In this document: in pieces, positions 46,243 through 59,295 of the stretch | Layout of the letters: every line of letters begins with the position of its first letter | Position numbering within the stretch: the first letter of the stretch is position 1 | Assembly (NCBI GenBank): GCA_916700875.1 | Contig: CAKAKS010000062.1 | Coordinates: 12,954,960-13,018,959, forward strand | DNA: 64,000 nucleotides | From: Sebastes aleutianus | Taxonomy: Eukaryota; Chordata; Actinopteri; Perciformes; Sebastidae | Direction of reading: 5' to 3' | The notes under the pieces: generated by a model | Database searches by the model: none | Told to the model about the DNA's origin: nothing | What the model saw: only the letters and a program-made list of their open reading frames with translations | Made by a program: the position numbers and the translations under genes

Positions 46243-49200
46243 ATATTTTTTTTATATCTTATATATGTTTATATCGTACATGTTATATATTAAAACTGTT
46301 TTATAAAGACAGCTATAGAAACACCCTTCTTTCCAAATTCAGCTTAATGTTTTTTCCCCAGCAACAATAATGTACAGCATCAATAATGATAAGAACAATA
46401 ACAGAAATGATAATTTGCCAAAGAAAAATATTTGCACATATATCATAATTTTAAGACTAAGGATAACAAATGTCATTGCAATATTGTCCTTGTCACCTTG
46501 TTCTCCCAGTATATCCTGTCTTGCTACTCAACATGTCTTAGTTACAGTTGAAAAAACACTAACAGTGTCATTTATTTCCAAATCCCTCTTAAAGACTATT
46601 GTTTTTCTGCCTCCTAACCCAAACCTCTTGTCCTTTTTCTCTTTACTTACATATTTGCATATAAGTACCCAGTAAGTATTTTATTCATACTCCATATGTA
46701 CTAAATATTCACACTGTAATCTAAGACGTTACCAAAAAATGATTGTCTTTTCCTTCTGGACATGAACATTTATTTCCCTATTGAAAGAGTACTATGCACT
46801 GATATATGGTCAAATATGCTGTCAGACAGCATTTGAGGAAACTCTTTAACTAGTTGAGGGTGGAAACGGCTTGATTTGTTTAGCAGGTAATTCATCTATT
46901 TTCAAAGCTATTCCAGGGAGCAGAATATACAAAGTGTACCTCAGCTCATTTGAAATTATATTCAAATATGTTTCTGCCAACCAGGAAATGTATTCATTAC
47001 ATGTCTGCGCCCTGCCAATTTTTCCAACCACATTTTCACTTGTCTGAATCGGAGATGCCACTCGGATGTAATAGACAATTCAAAAACAGTTATGTGGAGA
47101 TTGTTTTTTTGTTTTGAATGGATAAATCCCCTTTTGAATCATGCAATCATGGGTCACATTTGTTGATATTGTTTGGCTATGTCAGTACCCGGCTGAACAG
47201 ACTGGACACCAACTGTCACTGTTTGCATTCAAAATATTTACCAACCACATGGTCGTAAACCTCCGATCATAATGCAGTTAGGCCAATTCTAGCTCAAATT
47301 AATGCTTATTACAAGACCTTAAGGGAGGTGCAACATGACAAATTAAACACTGAAATATTTTTTACCTGTTTTTTTTTTCTTGGGGCAATCTTCCTTTCTG
47401 GGATTTCTTTTATTTGTAGCACTGCTGTAGCATGGTTAGATACAGATTTTTCTGATGTGATGTGACAGACAAGGTGTTAATTCACTTCTCATTTGATTGC
47501 CCAAATTGACTCAATTGACCAAATGATTCAACCAGTTTCAGTTGATCAAAGTGACGCATGTTAGATGAACTGGAAACCTCCATGTGAATATTTGTCTATA
47601 CCAGGGAGCAGTGGTAGAAACATTTGTCCTGTTTGAGGTTGAAACCTGCTGAGATGCTTGATGCTGATGATGTTTGATCTGTAATCAAGTTTTCAGCATC
47701 TGAATATGACATTACTGCAAAATAAAATTGACTCTTCTCCAACTCTTCCCCAAACAAAAATTGTCCAATCATAGCTTTTCAGCCATAACTAGGAACAGCA
47801 GGCCTTCCCACGCTAAAGCAATAGGGAGGGGTTGTTTTTTTCCCTAACCAAAAATATAAGAAGATGAAAAGGCTGTTCTCATACACCATTCGTAGCTATA
47901 CCTACCAAAAAGTAATTCGTAGGTAGATTTTATCAGCACAGATTTCTTCAAAATAACCGGTTGCCAACTAGAAATGAGAAATCAAGGATGCATTGTTTCG
48001 AAAATTTCAATAGTAAATCTGCCACCATTATAAACAGCACATGTGCCGTGCAAGAACGACAAGCTTGACAGGCGTAGCAACAGTAAATAGCAAGCGGTCA
48101 ATTAAGGCTGGCATTGCTGTGCTATGTGAGATATGTGGAGCTCAGAGCCTCTGGTCACAGTGACTGTATCTCCTGATGTAGCAGGGTGCCATTTCAGGCT
48201 GTCACCCACAGCCTGCTGCCGGACCAGATGAGACCAGGCAGGGGAAGCGAGGGCAAAGCAGTGGGGTGTATCACACCTCTTCTCCAGCTCAACTCCACGG
48301 ACTCCCCATGTGTCCTTATATGTACAGTGGCGTGTAATGTATGTGCCTTTCACTTTAATCTCCCCTGTCACTTCGGCCCCGGGCAGACTTTGAGGAAAGG
48401 GAGATTTCTATTCTCAATTCGTCTCCTGTGCGAGGGCTCCTTTTCTATTTTCCTGTCCTGTCCCTCCCTCCTGCCATCCCATATTCTTGTCGCCCAGAGA
48501 GGAAGGTACAGGGGCGCGACCCTTTCCTTATTCGCCTCTCTTTCTCAAACATTGTACATTCAGAGTGTGTGGTGCAACAGAGTGAAGTAGGCCCATTGAG
48601 CCGGGTGCTCCTCCCTGCGTGAATGTGTGCGTTTGGAGTGAATTGAGCTTGACTTTGAGTCCCCACGAACCCAACCCCCCCCTCCGTCCCCACCACCACC
48701 ACCTCCTCCTCCTCCTCCTCCTCACCCACCCTCCCCTTCCATAGCAGGTGGCGCCACTGGCAGCGGGGCAGAGAGAGGGCTTTGATTCCTAAGCCAGTGG
48801 GCTCAGTGCATATTCAAACTAGGGCCTTTTGTTTGTGTTGCTGCGAGGCCCGAGTCAGACTTGCATGCAGAGAATACAAATCAGACCTTTGACAGGAGCA
48901 GTTAACCTGCCGCTAAATATAGCTGCCCTGGGTCTGAAAGAGATGGAGGGAGCACGGAGAGAGAGGGAGAGAGATGGAGGGAGCACATAGGGCGGGAGCG
49001 ATAGAGAGTGAACAAAGGGCGAGATGAGGTAGGGCGACGAGAGGAGTGAGCACGGAACGTATACGGAGAGAAACGAGGAGCCTTTCTCTCTGTCTGTATC
49101 CTTTGGTTTTCTGTATTAAAGAGAACATGGTGGGAGCTGTAAAGTATATACAGTACAGAAACGCCTGCTGAGCAATGCATTGACGTATGCAAAGCCAGTG

Positions 49201-51033
49201 TGATGTGTGTGTTGAGGAGGGGGAAAAAGAGAGAATAAATAAAAAACACGGAGCGTCTGAGAGCGGGGAGCACGGTGGGGAGAGTGGCAAATGAAAGATA
49301 GGGAGAGTCTGTTTAATAAAGCAGCAATCTTGAGGGAGCGAGGGTGAGGGAGAGAAGGAGAGGGAATGAGAAATGTGCTCATACCACAGGGATCTGAGCA
49401 GACTGCAAAAGAGGAGGAGAGACAGGGAGGAGAAATTAGAGATCCAAAGAGCCAGGAAACAGGACAGGCTCAGGACTTACAACCGTCCTGTCTAGAGCTC
49501 TGATTGCTTCGGATCCCAAAACCAGCATCTGACCACCGGGGTCATCTTGGCTCAAGAAATGACCACAGTGGTGGGGTGCATATTTTTGGAGAATTATGCC
49601 TATGTGGGAAACAATTAGCAGAATATGTCTTTAGGAGCCACACGAAACATCCTCTTCCAAGTTTGTCCACAATAGCCGTTTTTCCACTATCGCACCATTG
49701 TGAGCTAGGGCTACCATCGAGCCAGCCGGTGTTGATGGCCTCGACAGGGCCGGCTTTGTTTTTTGGTGCCATAGATTTGGAGCCCCCCCCCCTGCAGAGG
49801 TGTTTTCTTTCTTTCTTTCTTTCTTTGTTAATTTGTTGCTTTAATACAGAAAATGAGGAAGGGCACCCACCGGCATTTATTTTTATTCATTTATTTATTT
49901 ATAGGCGACCGCCTATATGGCCTGTGCCTTAAGCCGGCCATGGGCCTCAAACCGTGAGAACCAAAAAACATTTACGTTTCTACTATTGCACCGATAACCC
50001 CGCAGTATTGCCCTAAAACCCGCCCATAACATGCCGCCTCGGTGTAAATGACGCCCATTACACCGCAGATAACACAAACAGACTTCTCAGACTCCTGTAA
50101 CTTAAAATAGTCATATTGGAATTACAGTTAGCGTCACTGAGCAATCCATAACACAAGAAAGATTAAACATGATTTAACATAAATCGGCATTAATTTTAGT
50201 TCCATGTAAAGTGAATAAATTCCTAGATAAAGCTTGTCTGCCTTACACATTTTTATAAGTCTGGATTTATTCATCCTCTGCCAAGATAATGTTACCTTGC
50301 ACAGCAGCTGGATTCTTGCAATATCACGAATTCACACAAAAATCCATCTTGTCCGGCTTCAAATAATGCGTTGTGTCCGGTCCACCAATGTCCAGATCAA
50401 TTAGTGTCCTGTGAGGAGCTACTGGCAGCTACGGGCGTGACACGACACAGAGAGGCGTCCATTCGTTTTAAACAACAATGGCGTCTCCTGAATAGGTCAG
50501 CGTAGATGCTGATAATAACATCAGTTATATCAGAACTGGTGAGTATTTCGGCATTGAAAGAAGAGCAAAGAACGGCACTGAAGGCTTTTCTTGATGGAAA
50601 AGATGTTTGATGCCAAATATTTTCTGAAAGTGCCTGCCCTTTTTCCAAACAGTTTCCAATGACGGCTTCTCAGATGGTTCTGTGTAACAAACCGTCTGGG
50701 TCAGGTTACAGATAGCGAGCAGAGCCCTAATGTCTCATTTGACCAATACTGTTGGTTGTTGGTTTTTTGTTTTTTTCGTTATTCTTCAGCGATAAAACCG
50801 GGTTGATGAGAAATGAGCTATTGTGCTACTTAAATTAGTTGCACCCGTTTCCCCGCCCAAAGCCAGGTAAGCCCTGCCTATGATCCTTGACTCCGCCAGT
50901 GGGCCGTTAGCACCTGGAAACTGGTCCGTACATAGCCCTCCTGGATGCTCGATCTATAAGACCAGAACTGACAATGGAAACAAAACTGGCCTTGGCAAAG
51001 CACAAGCTCACCCAATATTGGGAAAGCAACATA
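46243..51033. other. Spacer, mostly repeat-poor
   Basis: 47873-47930 repeats the GCTGTTCTCATACACCATTCG motif of 6503. (TTTC)n is at 49803-49826 and a TTTA tract is near 49875-49900. The blocks 48110-48260 and 48780-48930 have even composition and no repeats, so they are candidate noncoding elements. Purine-rich sequence at 48940-49440. Minus frame 46846-47061 has no recognised domain. Confidence 0.4.
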
Positions 51034-51568
51034 TTCTCACTCCCAACTTGTCAAATACTGGTCACTGCCCCTCGGCATTGGAGACCGACGCACTGGGTAA
51101 CTCTATTACGTTACTTTTGGATGGACCAGGGACGGCGTCTCAATATAGGCTTGTTACATGTCTCACATGTCCTTTCAAAATAAACTTCCATTCTGGGCAA
51201 AACAACCACCTAGTGAGGGTTTCGAAACGGTCATGGTTGACGTTAACTTCACTGACTAGCAACTCACGAAATAAAGTCAATGTTACTTTTAGTTTCACAC
51301 TGGACACAAACACCGGTCTAATGGTTGAAAGTCTTGTGTTTGTTTGACCCATCCACCAACCGTCCCACCCACCCTGAACGGACTCTCACGCTATCAATAC
51401 TACGTCACTTGCTCCGACCGTCAAATAACGGCGCGGGTGGGTTTACATTGAAGTTAGTTGAAAGCCCGGTTCGTCACATACTGTTGCTAAAGGGTGCCTC
51501 CGTGCGTCGGTTTCCGACGCCGAGGGGCACTGACCAAACAGCGGTATTTGACGAGATGGGATTGAGAA
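51034..51568. mobile_element. 535-bp element with about 65-bp terminal inverted repeats
   Basis: The left TTCTCACTCCCAACTTGTC...GGAGACCGACGCAC and right GTGCGTCGGTTTCCGACGCC...GATGGGATTGAGAA are inverted copies with a few changes. The inside contains CACTGGACACAAACACCGG. It does not code. A half copy is at 33297. Confidence 0.85.
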
Positions 51569-51708
51569 CGGGTTGAGAAAAGCAGCTATTGAGCACACAT
51601 ACGGCATGTGATGTAAAATCTAACCGCTGACTGATTGACAGGCAGCATGCAGCAGTATTATATAATACTACAGCTGTATCAGTCGCAGAGTGATAGATGG
51701 TCAGATCC

Positions 51709-51748
<40 letters not shown>

Positions 51749-52797
51749 CTTTCCGCCTGGTCCCTCTAAAGATATAAAGTAAATCCGCCCTCAGTGTCAG
51801 CCCAGTAAAACCCTGCATCCTGATACTGTTTGACAAATCATAAAACCATGATGAATGGTGGCGCAGTCCCACAATATGCCCACCTCGTCAGCTATACTGA
51901 GCTATTATGCAATGATGTAGCAACACCACTTCCACTACACCACTACCACTGCCACTACTACTACTACTCCTGGAGTATACTAGCCCTACTTCCACTGCTA
52001 CCCAGGGAGCTGAGCTGTGTAATCCCCGGGCGGATAAGGCGAGGTTTGGGGAGATTTGGGAAGCCGAGATCCGCGCTGAAGCTGCCAGTCCTCCTTGCTG
52101 TGGAAATCCCATGGGATTGGATTAGGATGGATATAGAGCCAGTCACTGAGAAGTTGCTGTCAGGGAGCTGCAACGCTCACAGTGGGCCACACTGCACACA
52201 GATTGTGTGCTCTTGAATGGGCAGGCGGTGAGACTTCCTTTACTCGTGCATCAGGCAGTAATGCACTTACCGTCTGTCCATCAGCTCCTATTATGTGCCG
52301 CTGACGGAAAAGAGAATTTTAAAGGGGAAAGAAAGACGCTCGGAGGGCCTAATTTTATGCACAATGATGATTTTGTAGCAAGGGAGGCGGGGGGAATTAA
52401 TAACAGAAAATGTCGATCATTCTGCCCCAGAATTTAAATGCGGGACCATCTGTAATTTTGAAAAGTTAATTAGCCTAACGCGCAACGCGGTCATGTTCAG
52501 GGCAAACGGCTCCAAAGTAGAGCTCTCCAGGCAGCCTGCCACCGCCTAATGAGTGTCTCCCGGTGTGCAGGTTTATCATTTGAACACTTTGGTGAAGGTT
52601 ACATTTGAATAATTTCCAAGCCTTAGTTAGAGACTATTGTTTAATGTGCTTATTATAGCCTAATGGAATTAAGACACTGAGACAAAGGAGGAAGCCAAGG
52701 CTACACAAAGTCCAGTGACCAAAAAATGGAGCCAAGTTAACAGATTTTACATTTGGATTACATGACATTTCAATCCAGTAGTTTATTACCACACAGT
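51569..52797. other. Spacer with (GT)n and a long repeat-poor block
   Basis: (GT)n at 51709-51746; ACTACTACTACTACTCC near 51954. The stretch 52010-52640 has no repeats, even composition and several AT-rich homeodomain-like cores (TTAATTAG, TAATTTTATGCAC). It is a strong candidate for conserved noncoding DNA, but this is unproven. Confidence 0.4.
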
Positions 52798-53720
52798 CTC
52801 ACGGCAGTTCGTGAAATAGTCACGACATTTTATTTATTGGATTTGTGTAAATAGACACGAATTTCCTTTTTTTTCGTGACGCCCAGCATGACTCTCAACA
52901 ACGTATTTTTCGTGCTTCTTCCTACAAATCTCCAGCAACACGTGACATGTGTCAATTTCTGCCCCAGTCAAAATAAAACTACTTTGTTAGGTTTAGGAAA
53001 AGATTGCGGTTTGGGTTTAAATAACACCGGAAGTGCCGTAACTTAAGTACGGAAGTTACGTGACAAATCAACTTTGACTCCTGATTTTGCACGGGACACG
53101 AATACCGGTCTCCTGGGTGAAAGTCCTGTGTTACGTGATTCGTGTACACGGATACAAATTTCCCTTTTTTCTTGTGACGCTCAGCTAGACTTTAAACAAC
53201 ATATTTTTTGTGCTTTTTTTCCCCTACAAATGTCCAGCAACACGTGAGGCACTTGTCAATTTCTGCTCCAGTCTTTTCAAAATAAAACTACTTAGTTAGC
53301 TTTTGGAAAAGATTGCGGTTTGGGTTTAAATAACCACGGAAGTGGCGTAACTTAAGTACGGAGGTTATGTGAAAACAAGTACTTAGTTAGGTTTAGGAAA
53401 ATAGTGTGGTTCAGGTTAAAATAACACTGGAAGTGGTGTAACTTATGTGCAGAAGTTACGTGACAAAAACGACTTAGTAAGCTTTAGGAAAAGATCGCGG
53501 TTTGGAATAAAATAACTCCGAAAGTGCCATAACTTAAGTACGGAAGTTACCCGACAAATAAATGAACTTTGATTTCTGTTTTGGCACAGGACACGAACAC
53601 CGGTCTCTTGGGCGTAAAAATCTGTGTTTTTTTGCTCTCTATACTTCCCGGCTCACGATTTTACATACAAATTGATTTTGTGACATTTGTGTCTATGTAC
53701 ACTAATCAATACATAAAATT
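52798..53720 (+). repeat. Composite tandem repeat with nested 70-80-bp units
   Basis: Two related blocks start near 52838 and 53148 (TTTCTTGTGACGC..., CCAGCAACACGTGA). Within 53280-53540 a shorter unit (TTAGGTTTAGGAAAA, GTAACTTAAGTACGGAAG) repeats about three times. The ends TCACGGCAGTTCGTGA and AATTTCGTGAC are roughly inverted. Confidence 0.75.
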
Positions 53721-53760
53721 TCGTGACTATATTTCTCAAACTGCTGTGCCACTGCAGGCT

Positions 53761-53790
53761 TTTTATTATTATTATTGCTATTATTATTGC

Positions 53791-53822
<32 letters not shown>
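53761..53822. repeat. (ATT)n microsatellite
   Basis: Trinucleotide ATT/ATTGCT array. Frames rich in Y or I here are artefacts. Confidence 0.9.
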
Positions 53823-53824
<2 letters not shown>

Positions 53825-54011
53825 AGACATCCACCTACTAAATCCCCCCTGTATCTGAGCTGTCACTACCTCCTTGATGAGTGTGCATCACATCACCATC
53901 ACCGTGCATGTGTGAGCCTCAATCTGTTTCTTCTTCTCTGTGAATCCTGAATCGTTGAGTCGCCTCCGCCGCGCCCCTTTGACCACGCTTGATTCGCAAC
54001 AATGGGAGGAC

Positions 54012-54016
54012 AGGAG

Positions 54017-54084
<68 letters not shown>

Positions 54085-54320
54085 TGAGGGCAGAAGCAGA
54101 GCCAGAGATTCCAGGATCTAAAGGGAGGATAAAGGGTGTAGAGTGTTCTGCCTCTCGGATCTTTTTTTTTTTTCTCTCCTCTTTTTTTTTTTTTTTTACC
54201 TTTTCTTCCTACAAGGGAGAGGCTTTTCTGAGTGATGGAGGGAGGAAAAAGAGAGAGTTTAGAGAGGGGGGCGTTTCCCCCCCTTCTTTCTCTCTCTGTC
54301 TCTCTCTCTCTCTCTCACTG
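54012..54320. repeat. Purine-then-pyrimidine simple-sequence region
   Basis: (GA)n at about 54019-54085, T-runs at 54163-54199, and (CT)n at 54286-54317. The last tract forms a polypyrimidine run directly before the AG at 54329-54330. Confidence 0.9.
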
Positions 54321-54330
54321 TGATTTCCAG

Positions 54331-54389
54331 ATATTGCCAAATACACTGTCGTCGACTTGAGGAGGAATTGACAGACTTCCAACAATGGG
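54331..54389 (+). other. Candidate small exon with start codon (downstream gene)
   Basis: A long CT tract and GTGATTTCCAG precede 54331, and GGG|gtgagt follows 54389. Inside, ATG at 54385 has A at -3 and G at +4, with an in-frame TGA upstream at 54358. This fits a 5' UTR exon ending in a start codon (Met-Gly, split codon). A second frame is also open through the exon (ends QQWG). I cannot identify the gene, and no partner exon was found in the window. Confidence 0.3.
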
Positions 54390-54418
54390 GTGAGTATATG
54401 GAATGAAATCCTCCAGAG

Positions 54419-54449
<31 letters not shown>
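54419..54449. repeat. (CTG)n trinucleotide repeat
   Basis: About ten CTG units, 30 bases after the candidate donor at 54390. Confidence 0.9.
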
Positions 54450-54451
<2 letters not shown>

Positions 54452-55011
54452 TTCTCCTCCTAATCCGTTAAATGCTGTGTAATAGAATTAATGCAGAACC
54501 GTAAGTCACGCAGAAAATGTGTGGCCAATATGGCTACAGACAGACAGAGAGAGAGACAGACAGACAGTGCTCTATGGAAAGCTGTCAGGTGGGCTTATTC
54601 AAATGTTTGACCACCGTATAGAATATAGCCTCTCTATGGAGGAAGCAGAAAGGCGGAGGGAGAAGAGGAAAAAAAGCGCTCACTATGTTACAGTCGCATT
54701 ATAAAGAGTGTCATGCTATATTCATTCAGCCTTTTCCTCACGTTTCCAACTTGCTCCGAAGCTTTTCTTTTCTTTTTTTCTTTTAGACTGAAGTAAGATA
54801 AAAAGAGTTGACTTCGCTTGTTGCGTTCAGAGTGACTGTACTGTAATTGCAGATGTGTGACTTTATTTCCCTTTATAATAAAGCTTAGAAATTAAAAAAA
54901 CACTTTGAAAAGTGTGAAAATGTATTTTGTTTATTTATTTATGAAATTTGGGCTTCAAATTAACCCCCATAATTAAAACATCACTTCAGCAGCAATTCTT
55001 TTTCAGCATAG

Positions 55012-55063
<52 letters not shown>

Positions 55064-55552
55064 TGTTTAATTTTGAAACCCAACAACACGAGGCTCTGGT
55101 GTGTGTGTGTGTGTGTGTGTCTGTGCATGTATACGTCTACTTCAGGCTCTCTCAGGCCTTCATTTCACATTCCCTTTCATGTGCCACAGCAATCTTGTGT
55201 AAGTTTTTCTGTCAGTATATCTGTGGGCTCAACACCACGCCACTTTAACTCTAACGTTTTGTAAAAGGCGGGAGCCGCACTGACACAAGGGCCCCTGTAA
55301 TGTAATGGCCTCTTCAATTGATTGCTTTCAGCTCACTTCAATGAAATATTCAAGCTTTTCTCCTATAGATTCACCCTCTTGCCTGCATGTAATTCAATAA
55401 TCAGTGAATTCTTATTTCAACGCGTATCGAGGCAAACTCTGCCAAATCGATTGAATTCATAGCATTTGCAATTCAATCGGCTCAAGCTTTTGGCAGCTTG
55501 TGTGTGTGTTTGTGGGAGCGTAATATGTACCATAGAGAAATAATTGTGTGTC

Positions 55553-55604
<52 letters not shown>

Positions 55605-58600
55605 CGTGAGCCTCCCCCTTGCCTGCCTCTCAGCGTGCATGTGCTCAGCCCCTCAGGCACGTTGGCAAGCATGAACTCCCTGAACTCAATCCTTGTCCAT
55701 TAAATTCCTATTGATCAAGCAGCAGAGAGAGACATAAAGTTCCATCTCCTCGGTTTCATGTGGGCTCGGCTCGGAGCTGGCTCTCCGGTCTTTTAGGCCC
55801 CTCTGTACCCCCCCCTATCTATGAAGAGAGAGGAAAAAGAGAGGCGAAGAAGAAGAAGAGAGGAGGAGGAGGAGGAGGAGGAGGAGGAAAGAAAAAAAAG
55901 ATTGGTTGAAGCCTTGGGAATCCATTAGGAGAGATGGATGAAGAGGGGAAAAAGGAACGAGCTAACGGTTGATTACTAAATTGCAGTTGGTTGCTCGGAC
56001 AAGGATGTGTGCACATGTGATTGCACGTATATGCATGCGTTTGTGCATGTTTGATTTGTGTCTGTTTGCGTACACAAGCCATTTTAGTTGTGCTTTGGCG
56101 CAATGAGTGTGTGCTTTATGTGTGTGTGTACAGGGGAGACTTCCATTTAGTAACGCAGTAAAGCAGTACATATCTCTCCACTGGGAGCTGTCCTTGGTTC
56201 TGATCCGTGGCCCTATACTCCTCCGCCCACCACCCACCACCCACCACCCACCCCCCAACACATACTTGTACACACACACACACACACACACACACCCTCC
56301 CCAATCATCCCCTTCCTCCCCTCCCTCCTCTCCACCCTGTTGATTGACATCCACATGCTCTCCATTTGGCTCGCTAAAGGCTGCTCATGTGTGTGCGTGC
56401 ATGTGTGCAAGTCAGTTAGTGTGACTGGTGGAGGGTGTTTTTTTGTGGAGGGGGGGTGGTGGGGGGGGGGGACTGGGCCATCCTCAGAGGGCCTTGAGCA
56501 GAGAGGATGCTGGGTAAAAAAAAGAAAAAAAAAAGCAAGGAGCGAGAGGAGGAAAAACAAAACATCTGTGTGGTAATTGGGCTCCCCTTAGTATTGTAAC
56601 GCATACATTGACATCTGTTTGATAATTGGCTACCCCGGCTCCTCGGCGTGTGTCATGCTAAATGCCGGTTTGGTGGGAAGGAAGGGGGGGTTGGCGTTCA
56701 CATGCATGTCTATACCAATGAGGAGGGGGGGGAAGGGATGGATTTGTTGGTATTGTGTTGTGAGAGCTCCACAGGTCTCTCGTGCATCACCTCTTTCATA
56801 AAAAAAACCTACCTATACGGTATGCACGTCTCCGAGCGGAGGTGTGCGCGAGTTCGCAGCCTGCGTTTAGCCTCGACAGATTCAAAAAAATACATATAAG
56901 TGCCAAGTGTCAAGTGATTGTTTACAGCCTCTTGTGCCTCGCTCAGCCTCTGGGTGCGATTTGAGCCACAGGCCCCCACTAGAAGCGATATTAGCTGCTT
57001 CCGCAATTTGTTTGGAGCTTTAGAGGGGAGAGGCCGTCAAATTGCATAGATAAATATGTTGAATAATTGATGCGGCGCATAGTGGGGAGCTGTTTGGGAG
57101 CACGCTGGAGATTGCCGGTGATGCCTGTGCAGCCCTTCGCAGACAGTCTGTCTGTTTTAGGCGTGTGTGTGTTCTATCCTCGCAGGGTCTACAACGCTCT
57201 TATCCTGATATACTCTCAGATCCGTGTGGGTCCGAGGTTTATAAAGAGGGTTTGTGATCTGGATTCATCCTTCCTATCCATTCATCCTTTAAGTCTCTAC
57301 TAGAAAACCACTTGTATCGATAGAATTCAAAACTCCTTTTCGCTGGACTTTTGCATCATCAGACATGAAGGTTTAAGCTGCTACTTAGAAAAACTAATTC
57401 CTAGTAATACCTTATAATTCCTACCTATTCCATAATCCCGCAGATCTATACAAGAGTGTCAGAGCTTATAGTAATGGGTGAAGGATTAATTTGGGGATGA
57501 CACATGGGAAGTGGTCGACTGAGTCGGGGGAGAGCGGCCGGATGGGGCCGCCGGGACGGTTAAGAGCCGAGATGTTAAGTCCCGCAGGAACCCGAGACGC
57601 AGGGGAGTTGCTCCTCCTCGCTCCATCTCCCTCCCTAATGCCGTCTAATGTGAGAGCTTATAGCGGAGTGGAAGAGGAAGAAAGAGTTGTAAAGACGCAG
57701 GGATTTGGAGATCTCAGGGCCTTCAGAAAACCACAAGGCTACTATCAGGATACAACCTCCTGTGAAGGATCCGAACGTTTTTCAAAACCAGACGTTTTTC
57801 TTTGCCTTTTTTTCCCTCCACATCCATCCTCTTTGACAAAAAAAAAAGTGTGGTATTTCACATGCAGAGGTGTTTAGAATAATAGCAGGAATCACTCCTT
57901 TCATGTAGTCTCTTTTCAGTGCAGAGGAGCGCGCGGCGGTGTTCTCCACCGTTTGATTCCGGGGCCTTGAAGATGCGAGGGCAGAGGGATGTGAAGACTG
58001 CTTATCTCTTCCTGACACAGCCAATCATGTCATAGAATGACAGTCCGAACCCAGCTGATACCCCCCCCAACACCATCCTCCCTGTCTCACACACAAACAC
58101 TCCCTCCTGCTCTCTATCCATTTCTTCTCTTTAAAATTACACTCTTCTTTTGCCACTCTGACATTTCCCTTATTTCTGTCTCACTCGGATGCTGTCATGT
58201 CGCCTGTTCCATCCCTCATAAAAACACACGTGCACCGCCTCCGAGTCTTCTTCTTCTCCTCCGCTCTCTCCTTAAATTCTCCTCCTCTCTCTATATCTTT
58301 TTTGTTTCCTCCTTCCCTTCCTCCTGGTTCCTCTCATGTGTTACAGCATGGGGGCTGGAGCTCGCAGCGCTGCGGGGGCAGCCCTCGCTCCCTCAGATGT
58401 GTGCGTGCGACTGTGGCGCTCACTGATAAACACAGGGACGGGGGGATGGCAGAGCTCACATCTCCCACTTCCTTGCTCGCACTCAGTCAGGGGTTCCAAG
58501 CTTTGAGGAAAAAAAAGAAAAAAGCCCAAAACTTTATTGCACCCTAGCGCGCGATGACAAAATGACTGTTCGTGTAAGCGCGGCGGTCCATCACGTTCTC

Positions 58601-58985
58601 TCTCTTCTTTTTCCTCTCGTTGCTCGCCTGCTGCTGACTGCAGATACAGTCGGTTGGCGTGGCAGGAGAGAAATAGTGAGCGGAGGATATTTAACAACAG
58701 CCGTTTCGCTGTCGCATTGTGGTTGAAGCCGTTAAAACACGAGAGATATTAGCACCAATTAGCGAGGACTTCTACACGATACAGATTGGGCATCTTGAAC
58801 AAAGCCCTCGCCCTCCTTTTAAACGGATAAAACTCCACCTCACAAATGATTTAGTCCTCTTTTTATGATGAATTGTTCCATACTCATTAGTCATTTTCCT
58901 CCCCTAAATAAAATGTAACTTTAATTTATCTATGTGGCATCTACAGACAACGCTTACCCCAGTGGAGATGTGGTAACGCTTTGTC
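54450..58985. other. Repeat-poor region with (GT)n tracts and candidate regulatory blocks
   Basis: (GT)n at 55013-55058, 55099-55121 and 55553-55601; (GAG)n near 55862-55887; (CA)n at 56271-56294; G-run at 56452-56471. Between these, 55290-55500, 56125-56215, 56575-56680, 56940-57180 and 57480-57640 are non-repetitive with balanced composition and AT-rich factor-like cores (AAATTGCATAGATAAATATG, GAATAATTGATG). They are candidate conserved elements. Open frames lack known domains. Confidence 0.4.
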
Positions 58986-59295
58986 TTGACGCTGAAACGA
59001 TTAATCCATTCGTCAATCGACAGAAAAATGATCAGAAACTGTTTCGATAATGAATCAATCGCTTTAATCCTTTTCCAAACAAGAATAGTGAATTTTCTAG
59101 TTCCATTTGCTGCTTCGCTTTGTCATATATCATTGTAATCTGATTGTCTTTGGTCAAACAAAACATTTCCAGGCGTCACCCTGTGCTCTGGGAAGTCTCA
59201 GTGGGCCTTTATTCCACCAAGATTAATTAACTAATGGAAAAAAATCATGTGCGGATTAATCAATAATAACATAATCATTAGCTGCAGCCCTAATT
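58986..59295. mobile_element. Degraded TIR element (related to 4925-5254 type)
   Basis: GACGCTGAAACGATTAATCC at the left and ATCATTAGCTGCAGCCCTAAT at the right, with inner CGTCAATCGACAGAAAAATG and GATAATGAATCAATCG. It resembles the ATTAATCG-rich fish element class. Confidence 0.6.

Noticed and set aside
46846..47061. 71-codon minus-strand frame
   Set aside because: It looks protein-like in composition, but I recognise no domain and there is no supporting context.
55016..56560. Frames rich in VCVCV or THTHT
   Set aside because: They translate (GT)n/(CA)n microsatellites.
58351..58509. ATG after TGTTACAG, MGAGARSAAG... frame
   Set aside because: No similarity recognised and no donor site that keeps the frame.
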